Shown here: positions 1 to 7,427 of the stretch, piece after piece
Layout of the letters: the number at the start of each line of letters is the position of its first letter
How positions within the stretch are numbered: the first letter of the stretch is position 1
NCBI RefSeq assembly: GCF_014207845.1
Contig: NZ_JACHLC010000002.1
Coordinates: forward strand, 310,001-374,000
Direction: 5' to 3'
Origin: Chryseobacterium shigense
GTDB lineage: Bacteria > Bacteroidota > Bacteroidia > Flavobacteriales > Weeksellaceae
Length of the DNA stretch: 64,000 nucleotides
The notes under the pieces: generated by a model
What the model saw: the letters and a program-made list of their open reading frames with translations, nothing else
Told to the model about the DNA's origin: nothing
The model's database searches: none
Program-made: the position numbers and the translations under genes

Positions 1-380
1 AACATAAATCAGGGATTATTGATTCTTTATTTAATAAATTCAAAATCAACGGGTATGTCCGTAAGGCAAGAAATGATTCCAAAGAATTAAAAAGGTCTAT
101 TGCTTCTGTTTTTATTAACGAAAATTATCTGTCGCTCGATTTAAAACGGGAAGTCAAAAAACTGAACAGTTATGAGTTTTCCAATTATGACATCACCTTG
201 GTTTCTCTTCTTTCAAAAGGAATTTTACAAAAGAACATTCCCTTGCACCTTCAGGAAAAAGATATTAAGCCCAATAGCCTGAGCAGTGTAGAAAAAAAAT
301 TAAACAGCCTGAAGGAAGATCTTGAAGTTTCCAGCAATGAACAGCTTGTTGCTTTCTGTAAAGACCTGGGAATTATTTAA
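1..380 (+). CDS. Partial C-terminal part of a probable HTH (LuxR/GerE-like) regulator
   Basis: The frame is open from the left edge of the window to the TAA at 378-380, so only the last 125 or so residues are present. The last 40 residues contain a run with SLSSVEKKLNSLKEDLEV followed by NEQLVAFCKDLGII. This resembles the recognition helix and final helices of LuxR/GerE-type DNA-binding domains in flavobacterial regulators, where the pattern is 'S-x-VEK+hxxh+xxh' and then a short helix. The N-terminal sensing part lies outside the window, so the signal cannot be named. The gene is followed by a good intrinsic terminator. The HTH call is a homology impression and remains tentative. Confidence 0.55.
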   Translation, partial: HKSGIIDSLFNKFKINGYVRKARNDSKELKRSIASVFINENYLSLDLKREVKKLNSYEFSNYDITLVSLLSKGILQKNIPLHLQEKDIKPNSLSSVEKKLNSLKEDLEVSSNEQLVAFCKDLGII

Positions 381-401
381 AATCTTTTTAAAATTCATAC
401 A

Positions 402-432
402 AACCTTTCAAGTTTTTTGAAAGGTTTTTTCG
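402..432 (+). terminator. Intrinsic terminator after the partial regulator
   Basis: A perfect 9-bp stem AACCTTTCA (402-410) / TGAAAGGTT (418-426) closes a 7-nt loop and runs into a T-rich tract. It begins about 20 nt after the stop codon. Confidence 0.85.
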
Positions 433-507
433 TTTTACGGATTTCCGTAAGGAAGAGATTTTCAGGCTTCATACTTTTGAGATGTTAAACCAATAAAATT
501 TTTTAAC

Positions 508-678
508 ATGTCGAAAAAACCAATAGGTACAAAAGCAAAAACAGGAGAAGAATGTCCTGAATCAGGCGTCTGGAAAGTTGTGGGAACTCCATCCACAACA
601 GCACCAATTGCCAAAGGTAATAGAATGCCCCCTTATGGCGGTAATTCTGTTACTTGGGAGCTAATTCAATACGCTTAG
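508..678 (+). CDS. 56-residue small protein with a CPxSGxW motif
   Basis: ATG at 508 to TAG at 676-678. The product is Lys-rich at the start (MSKKPIGTKAKTGEE) and continues CPESGVWKVVG, then a Pro/Gly-rich stretch ending in TWELIQYA. The block 'C-P-x-S-G-x-W ... KGN+MPPY' followed by a hydrophobic strand looks like a short conserved beta-rich domain found as stand-alone small proteins in many Gram-negatives. I cannot assign a function. It has no signal peptide and only one cysteine. A perfect 11-bp terminator directly follows the gene, and an upstream terminator isolates it, so it is probably transcribed alone. The balanced codon use and the tight terminator support a real gene despite its size. 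Confidence 0.6.
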   Translation: MSKKPIGTKAKTGEECPESGVWKVVGTPSTTAPIAKGNRMPPYGGNSVTWELIQYA

Positions 679-684
679 CTCTAT

Positions 685-717
685 TCCAACGATCATTTAT
701 TTGATCGTTGGAGTTTT
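685..717 (+). terminator. Intrinsic terminator of the small CPxSGxW gene
   Basis: A perfect 11-bp stem TCCAACGATCA (685-695) / TGATCGTTGGA (702-712) with a 6-nt loop is followed by GTTTTTAA. It starts 6 nt after the stop codon. Confidence 0.9.
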
Positions 718-744
718 TAAAAAATTTAATAAAAAATAATACTC

Positions 745-1056
745 ATGAAAAAACTACTATTCACAACACTGCTGGCTGCTGGCTTGCTCCTTCCGGCTTA
801 CTATACTGGAATGGCCAACAATACCGTTTCCAAAACAGAATTATCTTCCAAAAATCAAAAGAAAAAAGCAAAGAAAAATAAAAACAGGAAAAGTTCAGCT
901 TCCAACCGATCAGGATCCTATTACTATTCCCAAAGCGGAGGAGGGTGTACCTATGGCGGAAATAAACTCTATGTAGGTTCCAGAGGAGGATGCTATTACT
1001 ATAGCGGCAGTACTAAACAATATGTAGACAGGTCATATTGTTCCGGCTGCAACTAA
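745..1056 (+). CDS. Small secreted basic protein, PBCV basic-adaptor-like C-terminus
   Basis: The 103-residue product starts with a clear signal peptide (MKKLLFTTLLAAGLLLP, probable cleavage after the next dozen residues). A strongly basic Lys/Asn/Arg linker follows (about residues 30-50). The Tyr/Gly/Ser-rich C-terminus contains the pattern YVGSRGGCYYYSGSTKQYVD. That pattern (Y-x-G-x-R-G-G-x-Y-Y ... K-x-Y-V) resembles the small 'PBCV-specific basic adaptor' domain, a short beta-hairpin module found in many unrelated secreted or DNA-associated proteins. Four cysteines in the last 40 residues could form two disulfides in the periplasm. The function is unknown. It is a single-gene unit between two terminators. 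Confidence 0.75.
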   Translation: MKKLLFTTLLAAGLLLPAYYTGMANNTVSKTELSSKNQKKKAKKNKNRKSSASNRSGSYYYSQSGGGCTYGGNKLYVGSRGGCYYYSGSTKQYVDRSYCSGCN

Positions 1057-1086
1057 TACAGCCCAAAACTAAAATCTTTCATCATA

Positions 1087-1115
1087 AAAGCAGAGAGATA
1101 TCTTTGCTTTTTGTA
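1087..1115 (+). terminator. Intrinsic terminator after the secreted basic protein gene
   Basis: AAAGCAGAGA (1087-1096) pairs with TCTTTGCTTT (1101-1110) through ten pairs including one G-U, with a GATA loop and a T-rich tail. Confidence 0.8.
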
Positions 1116-1142
1116 TTTTAGACCTTATTAATTCAAAATAAT

Positions 1143-1343
1143 ATGATACAATTTATTCTTATGCTGTTCGGCTTAATGTCTCCGGAAAAGGATACGAATG
1201 CATTTTACAGCAGTCAAAGTCAGATAACCACTCAGGTAAGCAGTCAGGAAATTGATCTTACTGATGGAAATGGTGGTGGAAATGGAAACGGCCACGGAAA
1301 TGGCGGAAACACTGGTGGGAATACAGGCCAGACACCTCCTTAA
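1143..1343 (+). CDS. Small Gly/Asn-rich hypothetical protein
   Basis: The 66-residue product has a hydrophobic start (MIQFILMLFGLM), a Ser/Gln-rich middle and a C-terminal tail of Gly-Asn repeats (GNGGGNGNGHGNGGN) ending in TGQTPP. The hydrophobic N-terminus is short for a full signal peptide. I do not recognise the family. Low-complexity Gly/Asn tails occur in flexible secreted or surface peptides and in some ribosomally made peptide precursors, but nothing nearby supports either reading. It lies 86 nt after the preceding gene, with a terminator between, and is closed by its own strong terminator. Confidence 0.5.
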   Translation: MIQFILMLFGLMSPEKDTNAFYSSQSQITTQVSSQEIDLTDGNGGGNGNGHGNGGNTGGNTGQTPP

Positions 1344-1356
1344 CATACTCACAACA

Positions 1357-1387
1357 TAAAAAGCGAAGATTTCTCTTCGCTTTTTTA
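1357..1387. terminator. Bidirectional terminator between convergent genes
   Basis: AGCGAAGA (1362-1369) / TCTTCGCT (1374-1381) with a TTTC loop has an A-run on the left and a T-run on the right. It can therefore serve both the Gly/Asn-rich gene and the acetyltransferase gene that converges from the right. Confidence 0.85.
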
Positions 1388-1834
1388 TTTTCTAATCATT
1401 TCCGTATGCGGAATATCATCTTCCAGATATTTCTTTCCCGTATCTATAAACCCGAATTCAGAGTAGAATCTTAATAAATAATCCTGCGCTGAAATCTTTA
1501 TTTCAGAAGTATGGAAACGGTTTTCTATAATTTCTACAGCGTATTTGATCAACTGCCGGCCAAGATTCTTTCCTCTCGCCTTTTCCGTTGTAAGAACTCT
1601 CCCCAAAGAAGTTTCATCATACTTGATTCCTTTATCAAACACACGGCAGTAAGCAAGGATTTCTCCATCCTCTTCAGCCCAGATATGAACAGCCTTCTGA
1701 TCATAATTATCAAGGTCAGGATAAGGACAGTTCTGTTCAATCACAAAAACATCAATTCTTGCTTTCAGAATAGCATACAGTTCAGGAACCGTAAATTCAT
1801 TGAAGATTTTAATCTTCCAGATTATACTACTCAT
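1385..1834 (-). CDS. elaA: GNAT-family N-acetyltransferase, ElaA type
   Basis: The 149-residue protein matches the ElaA branch of GNAT acetyltransferases over its full length. The N-terminal block LKARIDVFVIEQNCPYPDLD is characteristic: 'R-x-x-V-F-V-V-E-Q-x-x-x-Y-x-E-x-D' in ElaA proteins. The central strand (YCRVFDKG) leads into the acetyl-CoA loop LTTEKARGKNLGRQLI (R/Q-x-x-G-x-G/A type). The C-terminus has AQDYLLRFYSEFGF. The physiological acetyl acceptor of ElaA proteins is not established. The start codon overlaps the end of engB by 8 nt, so the two genes are translationally linked and probably co-transcribed. Confidence 0.85.
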   Translation of the reverse strand: MSSIIWKIKIFNEFTVPELYAILKARIDVFVIEQNCPYPDLDNYDQKAVHIWAEEDGEILAYCRVFDKGIKYDETSLGRVLTTEKARGKNLGRQLIKYAVEIIENRFHTSEIKISAQDYLLRFYSEFGFIDTGKKYLEDDIPHTEMIRK

Positions 1835-2450
1835 CGAAACTGATGTTATTATTCTTTAAAAAATCATTGGTCTTCTGGATGAAAGCCAGGATTTCATCCC
1901 CTCCTGTTTTCTTTTCCGCAGAAGTTACGTACAGCTCCGGAAGGTCCTCCCAGGTTTTATGCAATTCATTCTTATAGTTTTCTACATTCTGAATGGCAAC
2001 ATTCGGCTTCAGCTTATCAACTTTTGTAAAAACAATTGAAAAAGGAATCCCGCTTTCTCCGCACCATTGGATAAACTCCAGGTCAATATTTTGTGGATTG
2101 TGACGGGAATCTACCAAAACAAAAAGGTTCACCAGGTTTTTCCTGTTTAAAATATAATTGGTAATCAGCTTCTCAAAATCCTTTCTTATAGATTTTGAAA
2201 CTTTTGCATATCCATAACCCGGCAAATCCGTCAGATACCATTCCTCATTCACTAAAAAATGATTGATCAGCTGCGTTTTCCCCGGAGTTCCTGAAGTCTT
2301 TGCCAGATCCTTATGATTCATCATGGCATTGATCAGTGAGGATTTTCCAACATTGGACCTTCCAATAAAAGCATATTCCGGAATAACAGGTTCAGGGCAT
2401 TCCTGCCATTTTCCACTGCTTTTTATAAAATTTGCGGTTTTAATAACCAT
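1827..2450 (-). CDS. engB: Ribosome biogenesis GTP-binding protein EngB (YihA/YsxC)
   Basis: The 207-residue protein is the usual length for EngB, a GTPase needed for late assembly of the large ribosomal subunit. GTPase motifs are all visible: G1 GRSNVGKSS near residue 31, G2 around TSGTPGKTQ, G3 DLPGYGYAKV, G4 FTKVDKL, and G5-like TSAEKK near the C-terminus. The G3 sequence DLPGYGYA is diagnostic of EngB. It overlaps elaA downstream and follows an alpha/beta hydrolase gene, with a terminator in the 62-nt gap. Confidence 0.96.
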   Translation of the reverse strand: MVIKTANFIKSSGKWQECPEPVIPEYAFIGRSNVGKSSLINAMMNHKDLAKTSGTPGKTQLINHFLVNEEWYLTDLPGYGYAKVSKSIRKDFEKLITNYILNRKNLVNLFVLVDSRHNPQNIDLEFIQWCGESGIPFSIVFTKVDKLKPNVAIQNVENYKNELHKTWEDLPELYVTSAEKKTGGDEILAFIQKTNDFLKNNNISFDE

Positions 2451-2470
2451 CTTGAATATTTTTTAGAAAA

Positions 2471-2500
2471 ACAAACCATTAAGAAAACTCTTAATGGCTT
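2471..2500 (-). terminator. Terminator between the hydrolase gene and engB
   Basis: Perfect 9-bp stem CCATTAAGA (2476-2484) / TCTTAATGG (2489-2497) with a 4-nt loop. Read on the minus strand it is followed by a TTTGTTTTT tract, so it would end transcription of the hydrolase gene. Confidence 0.75.
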
Positions 2501-2512
2501 ATTATTATTTGT

Positions 2513-3274
2513 TTAAACTTTGTCTTTTAACCAGCTGTAGAGAATTTCATTAAATTCATCAGGCTTTTCCATCATGGCGGCATGCCCGCACTTCTCGATC
2601 CAGAACAAATCTGAATTTGGAATGAACTTATGCATATCTTCGGCCACTTCAGGAGGTGTTACATTATCCTGTTTTCCCCAGATCAGACAGGTTGGCGTCA
2701 GAATCTTAGGAAGATCGTTCAGCATATTATGTTTGATAGCGCTTCTTGCAAGCATTACCGTCTTTATGCCCTTCATTCTGTCATTCACTACAGAAAACAC
2801 TTCATCTACAAGGTCTTCTGTGGCAACAGCAGGATCATAAAAAACCTCTTCTGTTTTCTTTCTTATATAAGAACGGTCATTTTTCCTGGGGAAACTGTCT
2901 CCGAAAGTTCTTTCATACAGTCCCGAGCTCCCTGTTAATACAAGATTCTTTACCAGATCCGGTCTTGCCAAAGTCATAATAAGCCCCACATGTCCCCCCA
3001 TAGAGTTTCCTACAATAGTGACAGGTTCGGAGATATGACTTTCTATAAATTTGATAATATATTTTGCAAGAGTGGTAAGATTAGTATTAAGTACGGGCAG
3101 ATCGTAGATAGGTAACTGAGGTACATATACCTTGAATCCTTTTTCCGAAAAAAAATCTACCATCTTATCGAAATTACTCAAACCACCCATTAAACCGTGC
3201 AACAGCACCAATGGATGTCCTTCTCCCGCCTCTACAAAAGTATATTTCTTTTCTTTTTTTGTACTAAATATCAT
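2513..3274 (-). CDS. Alpha/beta-fold hydrolase
   Basis: The 253-residue protein is an alpha/beta-hydrolase of the MhpC/2-hydroxy-muconic semialdehyde hydrolase-like type. The oxyanion region is PLVLLHGLMGG. The nucleophile elbow is VGNSMGGHVG (G-x-S-x-G with Ser as nucleophile). The acid is in IWGKQDNVTPPE and the catalytic His in EKCGHAAMMEKPD. The substrate is not evident. A longer frame starts at 3319, but those 15 codons overlap the minus-strand -7 element TATTTTTG (3304-3297). The start at 3274, giving MIFSTKKEKKY, is therefore preferred. It is divergent from mraZ. Confidence 0.88.
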   Translation of the reverse strand: MIFSTKKEKKYTFVEAGEGHPLVLLHGLMGGLSNFDKMVDFFSEKGFKVYVPQLPIYDLPVLNTNLTTLAKYIIKFIESHISEPVTIVGNSMGGHVGLIMTLARPDLVKNLVLTGSSGLYERTFGDSFPRKNDRSYIRKKTEEVFYDPAVATEDLVDEVFSVVNDRMKGIKTVMLARSAIKHNMLNDLPKILTPTCLIWGKQDNVTPPEVAEDMHKFIPNSDLFWIEKCGHAAMMEKPDEFNEILYSWLKDKV

Positions 3275-3296
3275 AAAATGCCTTAATAAAGCTCTG

Positions 3297-3304
3297 CAAA
3301 AATA
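3297..3304 (-). promoter_or_regulatory. Bacteroidota -7 promoter element for the hydrolase gene
   Basis: On the minus strand the sequence reads TATTTTTG, matching TAnnTTTG, 22 nt upstream of the chosen ATG. No consensus -33 TTG is visible at the expected distance, so the strength of the promoter is uncertain. Confidence 0.5.
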
Positions 3305-3492
3305 CAAATTAAACCTCAAAAAAATTTTGATTACCCTAATTTAAAGTAAAAATAATATAATATCACCCTTTTTCTTTACTTTTTTCAAAACCTCATTGCT
3401 ATGGCTTAAATAAGACTTTTCACAACATTCAAAATATCAAACACTTACCCCGTTTAAATTGAATCTTTTATAAAACTTATTAACATTAAGTC

Positions 3493-3522
3493 AAAAAGTG
3501 GGAAAAAGTGGGAAATTTTGGA
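3493..3522 (+). promoter_or_regulatory. Probable MraZ operator: three 10-bp direct repeats
   Basis: Two perfect tandem copies of AAAAAGTGGG (3493-3502 and 3503-3512) are followed in phase by a weaker third unit AAATTTTGGA (3513-3522). The TGGG cores recur every 10 bp (3499, 3509, then TGGA at 3519). In Escherichia coli MraZ represses its own dcw operon by binding TGGG-type direct repeats with a 10-bp period, and related GTGG boxes are described in mycoplasmas. The repeats lie 25-54 nt upstream of the mraZ ATG and just upstream of the -7 element, where a repressor would block the promoter. Confidence 0.75.
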
Positions 3523-3532
3523 AATTATTATA

Positions 3533-3540
3533 TAAATTTG
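3533..3540 (+). promoter_or_regulatory. -7 promoter element of the dcw operon
   Basis: TAAATTTG matches the Bacteroidota TAnnTTTG element and ends only 6 nt before the mraZ ATG. If it is used, the transcript has almost no leader. A -33 TTG at the usual spacing is not seen. Confidence 0.55.
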
Positions 3541-3546
3541 TCCCAA

Positions 3547-4005
3547 ATGAAAAATTTCATTGGAACATATGAGTGTAAAATTGACGACAAAGGCCGTTTA
3601 AAAGTTCCCTCCTCCCTGATCAAACAGATGGAAAACTTCGACGATAAGGCGTTTGTAGTCAAAAGGTCTGTGTTCCAACCTTGCCTCGAAGTCTATCCCA
3701 TGAATGCCTGGGATAAGCTGATGGGCAAGATAAATAAATTGAATAGATTCATTAAAAAGAATGCTGATTTCATTCGAATGTTTACGGCAGGTGTAAAAAC
3801 AGTGGAACTGGATAATGCAGGAAGACTTCAGATCTCAAAAGATCTGGTTCATTTTGCAAACCTTCAGAAAGACACTGTAATTACCAGTGCAGGAGAGCTT
3901 TTTGAAATTTGGGATAAAGATGCCTATGAAAAGGTAATTTCTACCAACGAAGCTGATTTTGCAAGCCTGGCCGAAGATGTGATGGGCTCTTTCGATGAAG
4001 AATAA
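3547..4005 (+). CDS. mraZ: Transcriptional regulator MraZ
   Basis: The 152-residue protein has two AbrB-like SpoVT/MraZ domains. The first contains FIGTYECKIDDKGRLKVPSSL and the second VELDNAGRLQISKDL, and both carry the D-x-x-G-R-h core that forms the swapped-hairpin DNA-binding fold. MraZ is the conserved first gene of the dcw cluster and an autoregulator of it. A GTG at 3508 would add 13 residues, but it lies inside the operator repeats. The ATG at 3547 gives the normal N-terminus MKNFIGTYE. rsmH follows. Confidence 0.95.
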   Translation: MKNFIGTYECKIDDKGRLKVPSSLIKQMENFDDKAFVVKRSVFQPCLEVYPMNAWDKLMGKINKLNRFIKKNADFIRMFTAGVKTVELDNAGRLQISKDLVHFANLQKDTVITSAGELFEIWDKDAYEKVISTNEADFASLAEDVMGSFDEE

Positions 4006-4045
4006 ACCGCACTTGCCGAAAAGCAAGGTAAAAACACAATTAAGT

Positions 4046-4939
4046 ATGTACCACAACCCCGTTTTATTGAAGCAGAGCGTTGATGATTTGGTGACGAATC
4101 CTGACGGAATATACGTGGACTGCACTTTTGGAGGAGGAGGGCACTCAAGAGAAATCCTGAGCAGACTTTCAGAGAAAGGAAAACTTTTCAGTTTTGACCA
4201 GGATCTGGATGCCCTTAAAAATACAATTGATGACCCGAGATTCACGCTCGTTAATCAGAATTTCAGGTTTCTGGAAAACTCCCTGCTGATGTATGGTTTT
4301 TCCCAGATTGACGGCGTATTGGCAGACCTCGGTGTTTCATCCCATCAGTTCGATGAGGCGGAAAGAGGTTTTTCTACCAGAAACAATGCCCCTCTGGACA
4401 TGAGAATGAACGTGATGCAGAGCCTTGATGCCAAGAGAGTCATTAATGAATATGAAGAAACTGAACTTGCCGATATCTTTTATCACTACGGTGAACTGAG
4501 AGAAGCAAGAAAGCTGGCAAGAGACATTGTTCATCACAGAAAAACAAAAGTCATAAACACGACCGAGGACCTGAAAAAGCTTTTTAGTTATATTCCGCCT
4601 CATAAGGTGAATAAATTCTATGCGCAGCTTTTCCAGGCGATAAGAATAGAAGTAAACCAGGAGCTTGAAGCATTAAAAGAAATGCTTGTTCAGGCTCTCA
4701 ATATTTTAAGACCGGGAGGAAGACTTGTGGTGATCTCTTACCATTCATTAGAAGACCGTTTGGTAAAAAGATTCCTGAAAAACGGAATGTTTGAAGGAGA
4801 ACAGGAAAGAGATATATACGGAAATTATAAAAAGGTATTTGAATTGCTTAAGAGTAAAGCGATCATCCCGGATGATAAAGAGATCGAAGAAAATTCAAGA
4901 GCAAGAAGTGCAAAAATGAGAACAGGAATTAAAGTATAA
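4046..4939 (+). CDS. rsmH: 16S rRNA m4C1402 N4-methyltransferase RsmH
   Basis: RsmH (MraW) methylates C1402 of 16S rRNA using S-adenosylmethionine. The 297-residue protein begins MYHNPVLLKQSV, the standard start of the family. It has the SAM-binding motif YVDCTFGGGGHSREIL, the GVLADLGVSSHQFD block, the insert with FSTRNNAPLDMRM, and the C-terminal catalytic region GGRLVVISYHSLEDRLVKRF, all typical. An upstream in-frame ATG at 3995 would overlap mraZ and add 17 non-conserved residues, so 4046 is preferred. It is the second gene of the dcw operon. Confidence 0.95.
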   Translation: MYHNPVLLKQSVDDLVTNPDGIYVDCTFGGGGHSREILSRLSEKGKLFSFDQDLDALKNTIDDPRFTLVNQNFRFLENSLLMYGFSQIDGVLADLGVSSHQFDEAERGFSTRNNAPLDMRMNVMQSLDAKRVINEYEETELADIFYHYGELREARKLARDIVHHRKTKVINTTEDLKKLFSYIPPHKVNKFYAQLFQAIRIEVNQELEALKEMLVQALNILRPGGRLVVISYHSLEDRLVKRFLKNGMFEGEQERDIYGNYKKVFELLKSKAIIPDDKEIEENSRARSAKMRTGIKV

Positions 4940-5030
4940 AGCTGAATGAGTGAACAGCCGATTGTGAATATTGAAACCGATTATTGACAAGCACAGTGAA
5001 TTCACCATAAAGCAAATTGAGATAAAAATT

Positions 5031-5396
5031 TTGGCAAAAAGAACAACAAACCGCCCTCAGAAAAAGCTCACTTTTATAGACATTATAAAAGGAAACTTCC
5101 TGAACCGTGATGAGATCAAAACTCATTACAAATATTTTTTACTGTTGTTCGTCCTTATGATGGCAATGATTTACAGCAATCACCTTGTCAACAAGAAGAT
5201 TAAAATTGTCAATGCACTAAAAGAAGAAACAGAAGAATATAAATCGAGAAACGCTTACGCCCAGAGTAAGCTGATCAAAGTAAAAATGGAATCGGAACTG
5301 GGGAAAGAAGTGGCAAAGGATTCATTGATGACCCTTGAAAACCATCCTCATAAACTCCTTATAAAACTAGACAGTACAGATGCAAAAACAAAATGA
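5031..5396 (+). CDS. ftsL: FtsL-like cell division protein
   Basis: A small bitopic membrane protein: a basic cytoplasmic N-terminus, one transmembrane segment (about FLLLFVLMMAMIY) and a periplasmic coiled coil (KIKIVNALKEETEEYKSRN). Position between rsmH and ftsI and this topology identify the Bacteroidota FtsL-like protein, a divisome part that works with FtsQ/FtsB and activates FtsWI. No ATG fits. A TTG at 5031 gives (M)AKRTTNRPQKKLTF, while a TTG at 4971 would add 20 residues. The choice of 5031 rests on remembered homologues and is uncertain. The 3' end overlaps ftsI by 17 nt. Confidence 0.8.
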   Translation: MAKRTTNRPQKKLTFIDIIKGNFLNRDEIKTHYKYFLLLFVLMMAMIYSNHLVNKKIKIVNALKEETEEYKSRNAYAQSKLIKVKMESELGKEVAKDSLMTLENHPHKLLIKLDSTDAKTK

Positions 5397-7371
5397 ATAC
5401 GATAACAAACGTAAAAAAACGTTAAGGTGGGGTTACCTCTTCGCAGTGGGAGCTCTATGCGTATTTGTGATGTTCCTCGCAAGAATAGTGATCCTGCAAA
5501 ACACTAACGTTCAGGAAATTAAAGACGATTATATTAATAAAAATTACCGTGAAGCAACGCTAAAAGCTGCCCGCGGAAACCTCTTTGCTTCAGACGGATC
5601 AATTCTGGCCACAACCGTAATGCGCTACGACATCTATCTTGATTTCAAAACAATGAAAGATACGATCTACAGCAATAATATTGGTGCGCTGACAGATTCT
5701 TTAAGCAAAATGTTTGGAAAATCCAGAGGAGAATTCAGGCAAAAATTTGATGAGCAGAAGAAAAAGAAAAACCAGTACTATACTTTGGTAAAAGGTCTTG
5801 ATTTTGACCAGTACGACAGAATCAGGAACTTCCCGATCTTTAAAAGAGGTAAAAATAAAGGCGGATTTATTGTAGACAGAAATTATAAGAGAGAGCTTGC
5901 CACGTCCGAAATCGGAGCCGGAACCATCGGAATGGACAATGGCGAAGTGAAGGCAGGGCTGGAAGGCGCTTTTTCAAAATATCTTACCGGAACCGATGGT
6001 AAAAGACTGGAGCAGAGAATCAACTCATCCCAATGGAAACCTATCGATTACTGGAAAGTAAAAGAACCGGTGGATGGAGAAGACGTTTATACAACCCTAG
6101 ACCTTAGAATTCAGGACATTGCACACTCCGCATTAGAGAAGCAATTAATCACCTTTGAAGCCAAGCACGGAACAGTAATCGTGATGGAAACGGAAACCGG
6201 AAAAGTAAAAGCCTTGGTTAACCTGAGAAGAACAGATTCAGGAGAATATGAAGACTCATACAACTATGCGTTAAAAGACAATATCGAACCCGGCTCTACC
6301 TTTAAAACGATTTCTCTTTTGGCAGCAATGGATGATGGATTCATTGACGAAAACACAACCGTAAATGTAGGAGGAGGAGTCTGGACCTATGCCAAGCAAA
6401 GGATTTCAGACGGTCACGGCGGAGGAACCTATGATATAAGTGATGTTTTGGCAAAATCAAGTAACGTGGGAACTGCAAAACTTATTACAAAGTATTATGC
6501 AGACAAGCCACAAATATTCCTTGACCACCTGAAAAGATGGAAATTATTTGATAAAATGGATATCGAGCTTCCGGGAATTACAAAACCGAAAATCGTAACA
6601 CCGCAAAATAAAAGATGGAACGCTGCAACACTCGCTTCTATTTCCTACGGATATTCATCAAATATTAACCTGTTACAGTTAACCACCTTTTATAACGGGG
6701 TTGCCAACGGCGGCAAAATGCTTAAACCTCTATTCATCGATAAAATCATGAAAGACGGAAAAGTAATGTACAGCGCTAAACCTGAAGTAATGGTGAATAA
6801 AATGGCCTCTGAAAAAGCCATTAAAATGATGACCAGTGCACTCACCAAAGCCGTAGAAAAAGGAACCGGACGAAGCATCTTTACTCCCAACCTGAAAATG
6901 GCAGGAAAAACAGGAACCGCAAGGTTTGAATACTGGCTGCCTGGCCCGATGAAGTACCGCGCCTCATTTGCCGGTTTTTATCCTGCCGATCATCCCAAAT
7001 ACACCTGTTATGTGATGATCAGCGAACCGAATACGGCAAAAGGATTTTACGGAGGTTCCGTTTCAGCGCCTGTATTTAAGGAAATTGCAGGAAAAACATT
7101 CCTGAAAACGCCTCAGAATATTGAAAAAGAAATGCTTGTAGACAGAAAGGTAAACCTAAGCAAAATGGTGGAGCCTAATGTGAAAATAGCAGTAAATAAT
7201 AAACAAATGCCAAGCGTGGTTGGACTGATTGGAAAAAACATCATCCCACAGCTGGAAAATTTAGGTTATAGAGTTGACTATAAAGGAGTTGGAAGAATCA
7301 AAGAACAGTTCCCATTGGAAGGCACGGTAATCAGCAAGAACCAGAGAATTTATTTGTCTCTGCAGAATTAA
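5380..7371 (+). CDS. ftsI: Penicillin-binding protein 3 / FtsI transpeptidase with PASTA domain
   Basis: The 663-residue class B penicillin-binding protein makes septal peptidoglycan cross-links with FtsW. It has a basic N-tail, a transmembrane anchor (about residues 17-37), a dimerisation domain, and a transpeptidase domain with all three active-site motifs: STFK (306-309, Ser306 nucleophile), SSN (360-362) and KTG (510-512). The last 60 residues (MPSVVGLIGKNIIPQLENLGY onward) form one PASTA domain, as is common for Bacteroidota FtsI. The start lies inside the end of ftsL, consistent with translational coupling. Confidence 0.96.
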   Translation: MQKQNEYDNKRKKTLRWGYLFAVGALCVFVMFLARIVILQNTNVQEIKDDYINKNYREATLKAARGNLFASDGSILATTVMRYDIYLDFKTMKDTIYSNNIGALTDSLSKMFGKSRGEFRQKFDEQKKKKNQYYTLVKGLDFDQYDRIRNFPIFKRGKNKGGFIVDRNYKRELATSEIGAGTIGMDNGEVKAGLEGAFSKYLTGTDGKRLEQRINSSQWKPIDYWKVKEPVDGEDVYTTLDLRIQDIAHSALEKQLITFEAKHGTVIVMETETGKVKALVNLRRTDSGEYEDSYNYALKDNIEPGSTFKTISLLAAMDDGFIDENTTVNVGGGVWTYAKQRISDGHGGGTYDISDVLAKSSNVGTAKLITKYYADKPQIFLDHLKRWKLFDKMDIELPGITKPKIVTPQNKRWNAATLASISYGYSSNINLLQLTTFYNGVANGGKMLKPLFIDKIMKDGKVMYSAKPEVMVNKMASEKAIKMMTSALTKAVEKGTGRSIFTPNLKMAGKTGTARFEYWLPGPMKYRASFAGFYPADHPKYTCYVMISEPNTAKGFYGGSVSAPVFKEIAGKTFLKTPQNIEKEMLVDRKVNLSKMVEPNVKIAVNNKQMPSVVGLIGKNIIPQLENLGYRVDYKGVGRIKEQFPLEGTVISKNQRIYLSLQN

Positions 7372-7382
7372 AATTAAAGACA

Positions 7383-7417
7383 GTCTTAAGACAATTAAAA
7401 TGACAGGAATTCCTGTC
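7383..7417. repeat. Two perfect palindromes in the ftsI-murE spacer
   Basis: GTCTTAAGAC (7383-7392) and GACAGGAATTCCTGTC (7402-7417) are perfect palindromes, the second 16 bp long. They fill most of the 56-nt gap. As RNA they would form short hairpins just before the murE start. Confidence 0.7.
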
Positions 7418-7427
7418 GAGTATAAAA

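Noticed and set aside
1511..1843. 110-codon frame antisense to the ElaA-type gene
   Set aside because: The opposite strand encodes a complete acetyltransferase with all family motifs.
3508..3546. GTG start giving a 13-residue longer MraZ
   Set aside because: These codons overlap the operator repeats and the -7 element, and the extra residues are not part of MraZ homologues.
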